Below, piece after piece: positions 17,871-24,625 of a stretch of 35,244 nucleotides of DNA. Each line of letters starts with the position of its first letter. The first letter of the stretch is position 1. The notes beneath the pieces are model-generated. The model made no database searches. It worked only from the letters and a program-made list of their open reading frames with translations, and had not been told where the DNA came from. The stretch comes from Candidatus Eisenbacteria bacterium RBG_16_71_46 (lineage in GTDB: Bacteria; Eisenbacteria; RBG-16-71-46), in the NCBI GenBank assembly GCA_001780165.1, contig MFFQ01000029.1, forward strand, positions 1 through 35,244, written 5' to 3'. A program made the translations under genes and the position numbers.

Positions 17871-18526
17871 TCCGCCGCCGAGGCATGCGCCATGGGCCCG
17901 CCGTGCTGGCGGTCGCGGCGCTCTTCGGGCTGCCCCTCGTGGGCTGCAATCTCTTCAAGCCTACCGATCCCGAGCCGCCCAGCAGCCGCGTGGTGCTGAG
18001 AACCGACTACTCGTTCCCGGACAGCACGCTGAGAACCATCGCGCTGGCGATCGCGGACAAGGGCGAGAACGGCCGGCTCGCCTACCTCAACGCCCTGGCC
18101 GACACCACGCGCGACGGTCGAGGGTTCCACGCCATCTTTCTGCCCGAGGTGGTGCGGCGCTTTCAGGCCGCTAACGCGACCATCCCCGACGACTGGAACC
18201 GCGACCGGGAGAGCCGCTTTTACTTCAACTTCGTCGCCAAGCAGCCCGGAGCCTACGGCATGAGCTGGGAGCTCGACGTGCGCGACCCGGACCTCATCGA
18301 CGAGACCGCGGGCTCGGCGACGCTCTACCGCCGCTACGAGGTGCAAGCGGCGCTGGTGGGTGGCAGCTCGGTCACCCTGGCGCTCGGGTTCGCACGGCTG
18401 GACTTCATCCTCGCCACCGGGAACCGTTGGGTCATCATCCGTTGGGAGGATCGCCTTCCGCCGGCGCCGCCGGGGGATTATCCTGATGACCTGACGTTCG
18501 GCTCGCGCCGCCTGGAGCTGCAATGA
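17858..18526 (+). CDS. Hypothetical lipoprotein, first of a paralogous pair
   Basis: Unknown family, 222 residues. A lipoprotein signal is clear: MRHGPAVLAVAALFG, then LPLVGC with the lipobox cysteine. The mature part starts NLFKPTDPEPP. Near the C terminus the text NRWVIIRWEDRL closely matches DRWYIERWEDET in the next gene, so the two are likely diverged copies, perhaps with an NTF2/SnoaL-like fold. The ATG at 17858 lies inside the barrel gene; an ATG at 17885 would give a more compact signal peptide and is a good alternative. The stop overlaps the next start as ATGA. Confidence 0.75.
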   Translation: MGPVIRRRGMRHGPAVLAVAALFGLPLVGCNLFKPTDPEPPSSRVVLRTDYSFPDSTLRTIALAIADKGENGRLAYLNALADTTRDGRGFHAIFLPEVVRRFQAANATIPDDWNRDRESRFYFNFVAKQPGAYGMSWELDVRDPDLIDETAGSATLYRRYEVQAALVGGSSVTLALGFARLDFILATGNRWVIIRWEDRLPPAPPGDYPDDLTFGSRRLELQ

Positions 18527-19278
18527 CCTCCGCCAATGTTCGCGCCCTCCGCTCGGCCGGCGGGCTCGCCCTGCTCGTTCTGGTGTCGCTGGGCACCTCG
18601 GGCTGCTTCAATCCCTTCGATCCGCGGATCGCGCTCGGGCTCGGCAAGTCGGAGCCTCCTCCGGTTCCGGCCACCGCGGAGAACACGCTGCTGCTGTTCC
18701 AGTGGTGCTGGCGGCAGCGGGCGATCGACGAGTATCGCGAGATCTTCACCGACGACTACGAGTTCCAGTTCTCGAGCCTGGACTCGGCCGGCAACGCTTT
18801 CCGCGACCGGCCGTGGACCCGCGAGGACGAGCTGATTGCGGCCACCAACCTGTTCGTCGGCGGCAGTGCCACCGAGCCTCCGGCGACCAGCATCCAGCTC
18901 GACTTCACGAGCGGCCTGGTGGACTTTCCGGACAGCCGCCCGGGCAAGAACTCGATCTGGCACCGCGAGATCCGCACCGAGGTCATCCTGCGCGTGAACC
19001 GCGGCGACAGCCAACTCGAGGTCCGGGGCCCCGGGTTGTTCTTCCTGGTGCGCGGCGACTCGGCGGCGATCCCGCAGGAGCTCAAGCTCAAGGGCTTCGT
19101 CCCCAACAAGGATCGCTGGTACATCGAGCGGTGGGAGGACGAGACCATCGCCGAAGGTGCCGCCGCGCGTCGCGCGCCGCCTCCGGACGGCGTCGCCAGC
19201 GCGAGTGCGCCGCCGCGGTCCCAGTTCCGACCCGAGTCGCTCACCTGGGGCACGCTCAAGGCCGCCTTCCGCCACTAG
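18523..19278 (+). CDS. Hypothetical lipoprotein, second of a paralogous pair
   Basis: Unknown family, 251 residues. Signal: ALRSAGGLALLVLVSLG followed by lipobox TSGC. The mature protein opens FNPFDPRIALGLGK. The region ENTLLLFQWCWRQRAIDEYR, then EIFTDDYEFQF, resembles the first helix and strand of NTF2/SnoaL-like domains. The RWYIERWED motif near the end parallels the preceding lipoprotein. A proline/alanine-rich tail follows. It is third in the barrel-lipoprotein operon, overlapping its neighbour by four bases. The job is unknown; an accessory role for the co-encoded barrel is inference from context only. Confidence 0.75.
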   Translation: MTSANVRALRSAGGLALLVLVSLGTSGCFNPFDPRIALGLGKSEPPPVPATAENTLLLFQWCWRQRAIDEYREIFTDDYEFQFSSLDSAGNAFRDRPWTREDELIAATNLFVGGSATEPPATSIQLDFTSGLVDFPDSRPGKNSIWHREIRTEVILRVNRGDSQLEVRGPGLFFLVRGDSAAIPQELKLKGFVPNKDRWYIERWEDETIAEGAAARRAPPPDGVASASAPPRSQFRPESLTWGTLKAAFRH

Positions 19279-19334
19279 CCTCGGCCCCGACCGGGCGCCC
19301 CAGCCTGATGTCGCATCGCTCGATGGAGGTGGTG

Positions 19335-20603
19335 ATGGGCTCCGAAGGCGCGAGTATCCAGAAGGAACTCGACCCGCTCGGCAACGCCGGGCGTCAATTC
19401 GACGAGGCGGCGTCCCGACTCAATCTGCCGGCAGGCCTGCGCGAGGTGATCAAGCACCCGCGCCGGGCCACGATCGTCTCGCTCCCGGTGCAGATGGACG
19501 ACGGCTCCTTCAGGGTGTTCACCGGCTACCGCGTCCAGCACTCGATCGTCCGCGGCCCGGCCAAGGGCGGCATCCGCTATCACCCCGATGTCACCCTCGA
19601 GGAGGTCTCGGCGCTGGCGGCGTGGATGACCTGGAAGTGCGCGGTGGTGAACATCCCCTTCGGCGGCGGCAAGGGGGGCGTGGTTTGCGATCCGGACAAG
19701 CTGTCGCGGGGAGAGCTCGAGCGCCTCACCCGCCGCTACGCCGCCGACCTCTCCGACTTGTTCGGGCCGGAAAGCGACGTGCCGGCGCCCGACGTCAACA
19801 CCAACGCGCAGATCATGGCGTGGATCGTCGACACCTACTCGATGCACGAGCGGCGCACCGAGTACGCGGTCGTCACCGGTAAGCCGCTCGAGGTCGGGGG
19901 CTCGGCCGGCCGGCGCGAGGCCACCGGCCGCGGGTTGCTGTTCTGCGTGCGCGGCGCGTGCGCGCATCTGGGCATCCCCCTCGCCGGCGCGCGTGTCGCG
20001 GTTCAGGGATTCGGGAACGTCGGCTCGGTGTCGGCCGATCTGCTGGCGCGGGACGGCGCGAGAATCGTCGCCGCCTCCGACGTGACGGGCGCGATCGAGG
20101 CCCCCGAAGGGCTCGACGTTCCGGCTCTCATTCGCTGGGTCGAGGATCACCGCGGGGTCCTGGGCTTCCCGGGCGCGCGGCCGCTTTCCCCGCCGATCGT
20201 GGAGCACGACTGCGACATCCTGATCCCGGCGGCCCTCGAGACCCAGATCACCCGCGAGAATGCCGATCGCATCCGCGCGAAGATCGTGGCCGAGGGCGCC
20301 AACGGTCCGACCAGCCCGGATGCGGACCGCATTCTCGAGCGCCGAAACGTGTTCGTCATCCCCGACATCCTCTGCAACTCGGGCGGGGTGACGGTCTCCT
20401 ACTTCGAGTGGGTGCAGAATCGCATGGGCTACTACTGGCCCGAGGACGAGGTCAACAGCCGTCTCGAGCGGATCATGACCCAGGCCTTCGCCGACGTGCT
20501 CGCCAAGTCGCTGGAGCATCGTGTCAACATGCGGGTCGCCGCCTTCATGGTCGCGATCGAGCGGGTGGTGAAGGTGATCATGCTGCGCGGGGTCTACGCG
20601 TAG
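19335..20603 (+). CDS. Glu/Leu/Phe/Val dehydrogenase
   Basis: NAD(P)-dependent amino-acid dehydrogenase, oxidative deamination of glutamate or a branched/aromatic amino acid; 422 residues. Three lysines keep the exact spacing of glutamate dehydrogenases: K77 (GPAKGGIRYHP), K101 (MTWKCAVV) and K113 (FGGGKGGVV). The catalytic Asp is in VPAPDVNTNAQIMAWI. The Rossmann loop is VQGFGNVGSVSADLL. GDH1-type length and text favour glutamate, not proven. The ATG at 19335 is preceded by GGAGGT; upstream in-frame ATGs at 19308 and 19323 exist but lack a ribosome site. No terminator with a T tract follows on this strand. Confidence 0.93.
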   Translation: MGSEGASIQKELDPLGNAGRQFDEAASRLNLPAGLREVIKHPRRATIVSLPVQMDDGSFRVFTGYRVQHSIVRGPAKGGIRYHPDVTLEEVSALAAWMTWKCAVVNIPFGGGKGGVVCDPDKLSRGELERLTRRYAADLSDLFGPESDVPAPDVNTNAQIMAWIVDTYSMHERRTEYAVVTGKPLEVGGSAGRREATGRGLLFCVRGACAHLGIPLAGARVAVQGFGNVGSVSADLLARDGARIVAASDVTGAIEAPEGLDVPALIRWVEDHRGVLGFPGARPLSPPIVEHDCDILIPAALETQITRENADRIRAKIVAEGANGPTSPDADRILERRNVFVIPDILCNSGGVTVSYFEWVQNRMGYYWPEDEVNSRLERIMTQAFADVLAKSLEHRVNMRVAAFMVAIERVVKVIMLRGVYA

Positions 20604-20693
20604 CTCGAGTTTGGCCTGAGGGATCCGCTATGCCAGCCCGCGTGGCGCCGCAGTGCCTGAGCGCGGCGGGAGGCCGAGGACGCGGACCCGGCG

Positions 20694-20728
20694 AAAAAAA
20701 CAGCGGGGGCGCCTCGCGGCGCCCCCGC
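20694..20728 (-). terminator. Intrinsic terminator of the outer-membrane protein gene
   Basis: An 11-bp perfect stem (20703-20713 with 20718-20728, loop of four) followed on the minus strand by seven T residues (20694-20700), 26 bases past the stop at 20754. On the plus strand the stem is followed by CTTGG, so it acts mainly for the minus-strand gene. Confidence 0.9.
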
Positions 20729-20753
20729 CTTGGACCTGGCAGGTCGGAACGAC

Positions 20754-22103
20754 TCAGAAGGCGTAGGTCGCGGTGACCTTCGGGAAGTAGACCCCGGGAA
20801 GGCCGCTTCCCAGCCAGCCGAGCGTGTGGGGGTAGATGTCGTTCAGGATCGCGTCCAGCTGCAGCGTGCCGAGCTTGACGCCCGCGCCGATCCGCATCTC
20901 GAACGGCGAATCCGAAACTTCCTGCGTGAGCGGCGGGTTGCCGGCCAGCGTCGACAGGCCCTCCGCCTTCACCGTGTGGAAGGCGCCCTTGTTCGCGCCG
21001 AAGCGCAGGGTCAGCCAGTTGTTGACGTGGGTCTCGAGCGCCGCGAACACCTGAGGCGCGAACGTCTCGGTGATCTTGGTCGCCAGGCCGCCGTTGAACG
21101 CGTGCGCGACACCAACGCCGCCGCCCGGATATGTCGGAGCCGCGAAGAGGAGCTGCTCCTGCTCGACCTGGTTCTGGGCGACGGTGACACCGACGACCAG
21201 CAGGTCGTTGGCGCCCAGCGTCCAGTTGCTCGACGCTCCCACCTGCCAACCCTTGAGCGAGTTGTCGAAGCTGTTGACCGTGGCCCCGACCGTGCTCTTC
21301 GCCGACAGGTCGTAGGAGTACCACTTGAACACCGGCATGATCATCCAGTTCGGCTGGTACTCCCACATCATGCGGGCCGAGAACACGTAGGTGCTCGGAC
21401 CGTCGTCTTCCTGCTTGTTCACCGGCGCGCTCACCGAGTTCTCGAAGGTCCGGCTCTGGTAGAGCAAGGCGAACTCCGCGTTGGTGCGCGGGTTCATCTC
21501 GAAGCCGAGGCCGCCGCCGAGACCGATGATGTTACGCGACAGGTTGTCGCCCCGGGCGCCCGGACCGTTCGGGTCGAGCTCGAGACGGGTGGTGATGCCG
21601 GGGACCTGGTCCTCCGCCTGGTAGAACGAGCGGTTGACGCGCAGGCCCAGGCTCGACGTGCCGAACTTCTTGCCCCACATCACGTCGAACGACTGATTCT
21701 GATTCCGATTCGGGTCGGTCCCGTAGTCGCCGGGCGCACTCTGTCCCAGAGCGTCGCCCAGTCCGAGCTGCGGCGTCTCCTCGGACATGTTGATCGCCCA
21801 GGTGCCCCACTGGCCGTCCCACAGGTTGCTGAGAACGACACCGACGGACCGGTCGAGCGTCTCCGGCGACCCCGTCGGCTTGGCGTTGGGGTTGGTGATC
21901 GTCGTGCCCAGCTCGCCGTAGACGAGGCTGCCGACATTCGACAGCTGCGACGGGTACGAATAGATGTTGCTGTAATCCTTCAGATAGTCGCCCTGGAGCG
22001 TCATGCCCTCCACGCGCGAGGTCTGGGCCGAAGCCACGACCGGGAGCGCGAGCGCGAACGCCGCGGCGACGATGAAGCCTCTGCTGATCAGACGGAAACT
22101 CAT
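20754..22103 (-). CDS. Putative outer-membrane beta-barrel protein (porin-like)
   Basis: Unrecognised at family level, 449 residues. The signal peptide is MSFRLISRGFIVAAAFALAL, then PVVASAQ with cleavage before TSRVEG. The mature chain has repeated amphipathic strands (NAEFALLYQSRTFE, YVFSARMMWEYQPN, LLVVGVTVAQNQ, WLTLRFGANKG) and ends VTATYAF, an aromatic C-terminal strand typical for BAM substrates. The start at 22103 has AAGGAGGT 8 bases upstream; the longer open frame to 22145 lacks support. A strong ribosome site, a dedicated terminator and its own promoter candidate suggest an abundant single-gene product. Confidence 0.8.
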   Translation of the reverse strand: MSFRLISRGFIVAAAFALALPVVASAQTSRVEGMTLQGDYLKDYSNIYSYPSQLSNVGSLVYGELGTTITNPNAKPTGSPETLDRSVGVVLSNLWDGQWGTWAINMSEETPQLGLGDALGQSAPGDYGTDPNRNQNQSFDVMWGKKFGTSSLGLRVNRSFYQAEDQVPGITTRLELDPNGPGARGDNLSRNIIGLGGGLGFEMNPRTNAEFALLYQSRTFENSVSAPVNKQEDDGPSTYVFSARMMWEYQPNWMIMPVFKWYSYDLSAKSTVGATVNSFDNSLKGWQVGASSNWTLGANDLLVVGVTVAQNQVEQEQLLFAAPTYPGGGVGVAHAFNGGLATKITETFAPQVFAALETHVNNWLTLRFGANKGAFHTVKAEGLSTLAGNPPLTQEVSDSPFEMRIGAGVKLGTLQLDAILNDIYPHTLGWLGSGLPGVYFPKVTATYAF

Positions 22104-22282
22104 TGCGAACGACCTCCTTGTGATGGCGCGAGACGACGATGCCACGATGCAGAATCAAGCCGGGTACGTGGCCTGTGGACTACAGCGCGGTTGAGTTCGA
22201 AGCCCCACCTCCTTTCGACCTCGATCTGTCTTCTTCCTCCCGGTGATGCAGACCTCCCCTGGCAGGGAAACCAGGGCACAAG

Positions 22283-22321
22283 AAAAAGCCAGGACACACC
22301 TCCAGTCGGAAGGATCCTGGC
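22283..22321 (-). terminator. Intrinsic terminator or leader attenuator
   Basis: GCCAGGA/TCCTGGC stem (22315-22321 with 22288-22294) with an inner CTTCC/GGAGG pairing, then five T residues and CTT. It lies 40 bases past the NlpC/P60 stop and about 180 bases before the outer-membrane gene start. It can end the GWxTD-NlpC transcript or, if the promoter at 22335-22364 is used, act in the leader of the outer-membrane gene. Confidence 0.7.
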
Positions 22322-22334
22322 GAACGCCCGCAGC

Positions 22335-22364
22335 AACGTAGGGAAAGTCCGGAAGGGCTGTCAA
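22335..22364 (-). promoter_or_regulatory. Promoter candidate for the outer-membrane protein gene
   Basis: TTGACA (22359-22364) is a perfect -35; after 18 bases comes TACGTT (22335-22340). The -35 overlaps the TGA stop of the NlpC/P60 gene. Transcription would start upstream of the terminator hairpin at 22283-22321. Confidence 0.45.
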
Positions 22365-23200
22365 GTCGAATCCGGCCGCAGGCGCGGCCGCCGAGGCCTG
22401 CGGCAGCCCCGATAGCTTCCATCCAATTCTCTGTCGCACAGCGGATTAGACGATTCCAGCGAGCTGATGCGGACCCACCCCCTGGCATGGGCAAAATAAC
22501 TTCCGCCGAGGGCCAGGCCGACGTGTCCGACCGGCCGGCCGGCCCGCCCGAAGAAGACCAGATCCCCGGCGCGCGGCAACGCCCCGTCCGGCACCCGGAG
22601 GCCACGCTCGAACTGGTGCTGGGCGTCGCGCGGCAGCCTCACCCCCTGCTCCGCGAGCACCTGCTGGGTGAAGCCGGAGCAATCGAACCCGAGCGGTGTG
22701 CGGCCCCCCCACAGATAGGGCACGCCCAGAAGGTCGCGCACGCGGCTGATCAGCGAGGGCGGCCGGGATCGCCCGAGATCGAGCGCCGAGGCCGGGACCC
22801 AGGCCCGGCGCCCGTCGGCGAGCACGACTTCGCGGTGCCGCCCGCGTCGCCCGCCTGGAATCAGCCGGGCATTCCAGAACAGCGGGCTCACGAGGGGTCC
22901 GCCGCCGGGGCGCATCCGCGCCTCGACCGTACTGACGCGCACGCGGGCCCGCGCGCGTCGCGTCCAGCGCGCGGCAGCGAGCGTCGAGGCCGGCGTGAGG
23001 CCCCATCCCCTTGCCCAGCCCCGGTAACCGTCGGCCCGGTTCTCGACCCGGCACCACTGACGGTCGCGGGTCAGGCCCAGGATACGGACCACCTCTCCGC
23101 TCAGGAGTTGGCTGGTGAGCTCGCTCCGGTGGTCGGGGGTGCGCCGCAGGTCGAGTGCGGCCAGGCAGACGATGCCGCGCGACGGAGCGTGGGCGGTCAT
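22361..23200 (-). CDS. NlpC/P60 family endopeptidase with SH3-like domains
   Basis: Likely gamma-D-glutamyl-diamino acid cell-wall endopeptidase, 279 residues. The N-terminal about 140 residues form bacterial SH3-like regions (GEVVRILGLTRDRQWCRVEN; later REVVLADGRRAWVPASAL). The NlpC/P60 domain begins near residue 150 with YLWGGRTPLGFDCSGFTQQV. The triad is Cys174, His226 (GHVGLALG) and His238 (YFAHARG). No signal peptide is visible: the start MTAHAPSRGIV is not hydrophobic, so it resembles cytoplasmic or non-classically exported members such as dipeptide-recycling enzymes. The ATG overlaps the GWxTD stop as ATGA. Confidence 0.9.
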   Translation of the reverse strand: MTAHAPSRGIVCLAALDLRRTPDHRSELTSQLLSGEVVRILGLTRDRQWCRVENRADGYRGWARGWGLTPASTLAAARWTRRARARVRVSTVEARMRPGGGPLVSPLFWNARLIPGGRRGRHREVVLADGRRAWVPASALDLGRSRPPSLISRVRDLLGVPYLWGGRTPLGFDCSGFTQQVLAEQGVRLPRDAQHQFERGLRVPDGALPRAGDLVFFGRAGRPVGHVGLALGGSYFAHARGWVRISSLESSNPLCDRELDGSYRGCRRPRRPRLRPDST

Positions 23201-24468
23201 TCGATCGCGGGCGAGATCAGCACGTAGCGCCCGAACCCCTCGCGGTCGGCGAAGGCGAACCGGCGGTAGGGCTGGTTGTAGTACCACAGTTCGAGCTGGG
23301 GCGACTGGCTGGTGGGCGGGCGGTTCTCGATCTGGTCCGGAGGTCCGAACTTGATGTAGATGCGGCCCATGTCGGAACGCCACCCGGGCCCGAACCCCTG
23401 GAAATGCTGCTCGGCGTAGCGCACCCGGCGGAAGAACTCGAGCTGGGCTTCGTTGCGCGCGGTCTCCGGCGTGGGATCCCGCCGGCGCCAGAATTCGTCC
23501 CAACCCTGGGTCTGCTCTTCCGGCGGCAGGCTGCGCAGATGCTCGATCTCGCCCGGTTCGGCGACGTAGGAGAGCGGCTCGAGCATGCGCTCGAATTCAC
23601 GCCCGCGCGGCGGACCGCTCTCCTCCACCTCGAACGACCGATCCACGCGCCAGCGGGACCGGCCCTCGACCAGCGCCACCTCCAGGGTGTAGGTGCCGAG
23701 AAACAGCGAGTTCCCCCCCGGCCGCACCAGCACCGGTTCGGCGGAGTGTCCGAGGGTGACCACCTGATCTCCGGTCACCACCTCGTCCCCGCTCTCGTCC
23801 AGGATGCGATAGTGGAACGGGTAGGTGCGAGGCCAGGCTCCGGGCCGGCGGTCGAACAGGGCCACCCGGGCGGCAAGTCGTGCAACGTCGAGACCGAAGC
23901 GGCGGGTGGGGACCGCGCGGAAGCCCGCGAGGGAGTCCACGACCCCGAGCTCGAGGTCGGCAAACCCCACCGGTACGCGGGAGTAGTCCGGAACCTCCAG
24001 CGACTGACTGGCCGAGGAGCCCTGCTCGGCGTTGAGGTCGCTCACCTCGACGCGCACCTGGTAGCGACCGGGGGGGACGGCGAACGACCGGCGCCCGCTG
24101 ACCATGGTGCTCGGCGAGTTGGTGGCGCGAAACGAGGAGACCAGCATCCGGCGCGCCCAGACATCGCCGTACATGCGCCCGCGGCGCGGCTGAAACACGA
24201 CGGTGAACTCCACACCCGCCCCATAGCCCCCGGGACGCCGCACCCACTGCAGCTCCGAATGCGGCACCGAGATCGAAACGACGAGCGCGGGGTGCCCCTC
24301 GCCATCCAGGGAGATCGCGACGTCGGCGCTGAACAGCGGGGAACGGTCGGAGCGGAGGGGGGGAAGATCGAGCGCGGAGCAGACGTCCGTTGCCCCGCCC
24401 AGGCCGATGGCGAGGGCCCAACCCAGCAGAAGGAGCGGAGGAAGACACCACCGGCGAGCGTGCAGCAC
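23197..24468 (-). CDS. GWxTD domain-containing protein
   Basis: 423-residue exported protein with the GWxTD domain, found in Bacteroidetes, Gemmatimonadetes and related diderms; function unknown. A hydrophobic signal (LPPLLLLGWALAIGLGGA) is followed by beta-rich Ig-like segments. The C-terminal GWxTD region starts LSYVAEPGEIEHLRSLPPEE. It has QGWDEFWRRRDPTPETARNE in place of the canonical GWxTDEFW text, then FGPGWRSDMGRIYIKFGPPD. The start is GTG at 24468 with no ribosome site, but a promoter candidate lies immediately upstream, so the mRNA may be nearly leaderless. It overlaps the NlpC gene by four bases. Confidence 0.9.
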   Translation of the reverse strand: MLHARRWCLPPLLLLGWALAIGLGGATDVCSALDLPPLRSDRSPLFSADVAISLDGEGHPALVVSISVPHSELQWVRRPGGYGAGVEFTVVFQPRRGRMYGDVWARRMLVSSFRATNSPSTMVSGRRSFAVPPGRYQVRVEVSDLNAEQGSSASQSLEVPDYSRVPVGFADLELGVVDSLAGFRAVPTRRFGLDVARLAARVALFDRRPGAWPRTYPFHYRILDESGDEVVTGDQVVTLGHSAEPVLVRPGGNSLFLGTYTLEVALVEGRSRWRVDRSFEVEESGPPRGREFERMLEPLSYVAEPGEIEHLRSLPPEEQTQGWDEFWRRRDPTPETARNEAQLEFFRRVRYAEQHFQGFGPGWRSDMGRIYIKFGPPDQIENRPPTSQSPQLELWYYNQPYRRFAFADREGFGRYVLISPAIE

Positions 24469-24477
24469 GTTGCGCTT

Positions 24478-24506
24478 ACGCTAGCATAGCCTTGGAGCGA
24501 CGCCAA
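24478..24506 (-). promoter_or_regulatory. Promoter candidate for the GWxTD-NlpC operon
   Basis: TTGGCG (24501-24506), 17 bases, TAGCGT (24478-24483) in the word TGCTAGCGT, identical to the mreB promoter candidate. Transcription would begin at about 24471, only a few bases before the GTG at 24468. Confidence 0.5.
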
Positions 24507-24625
24507 CCCGACGCGGGTCGAGTTGCGCAGGTCAAAGAAAAAAGGCGCCCACGCCTGCCACGATCGCGCTAGAGTGGTAGGTGATCGTGGCCGGGCATGC
24601 CACCCGATCGGAACGAGCGTTATCC

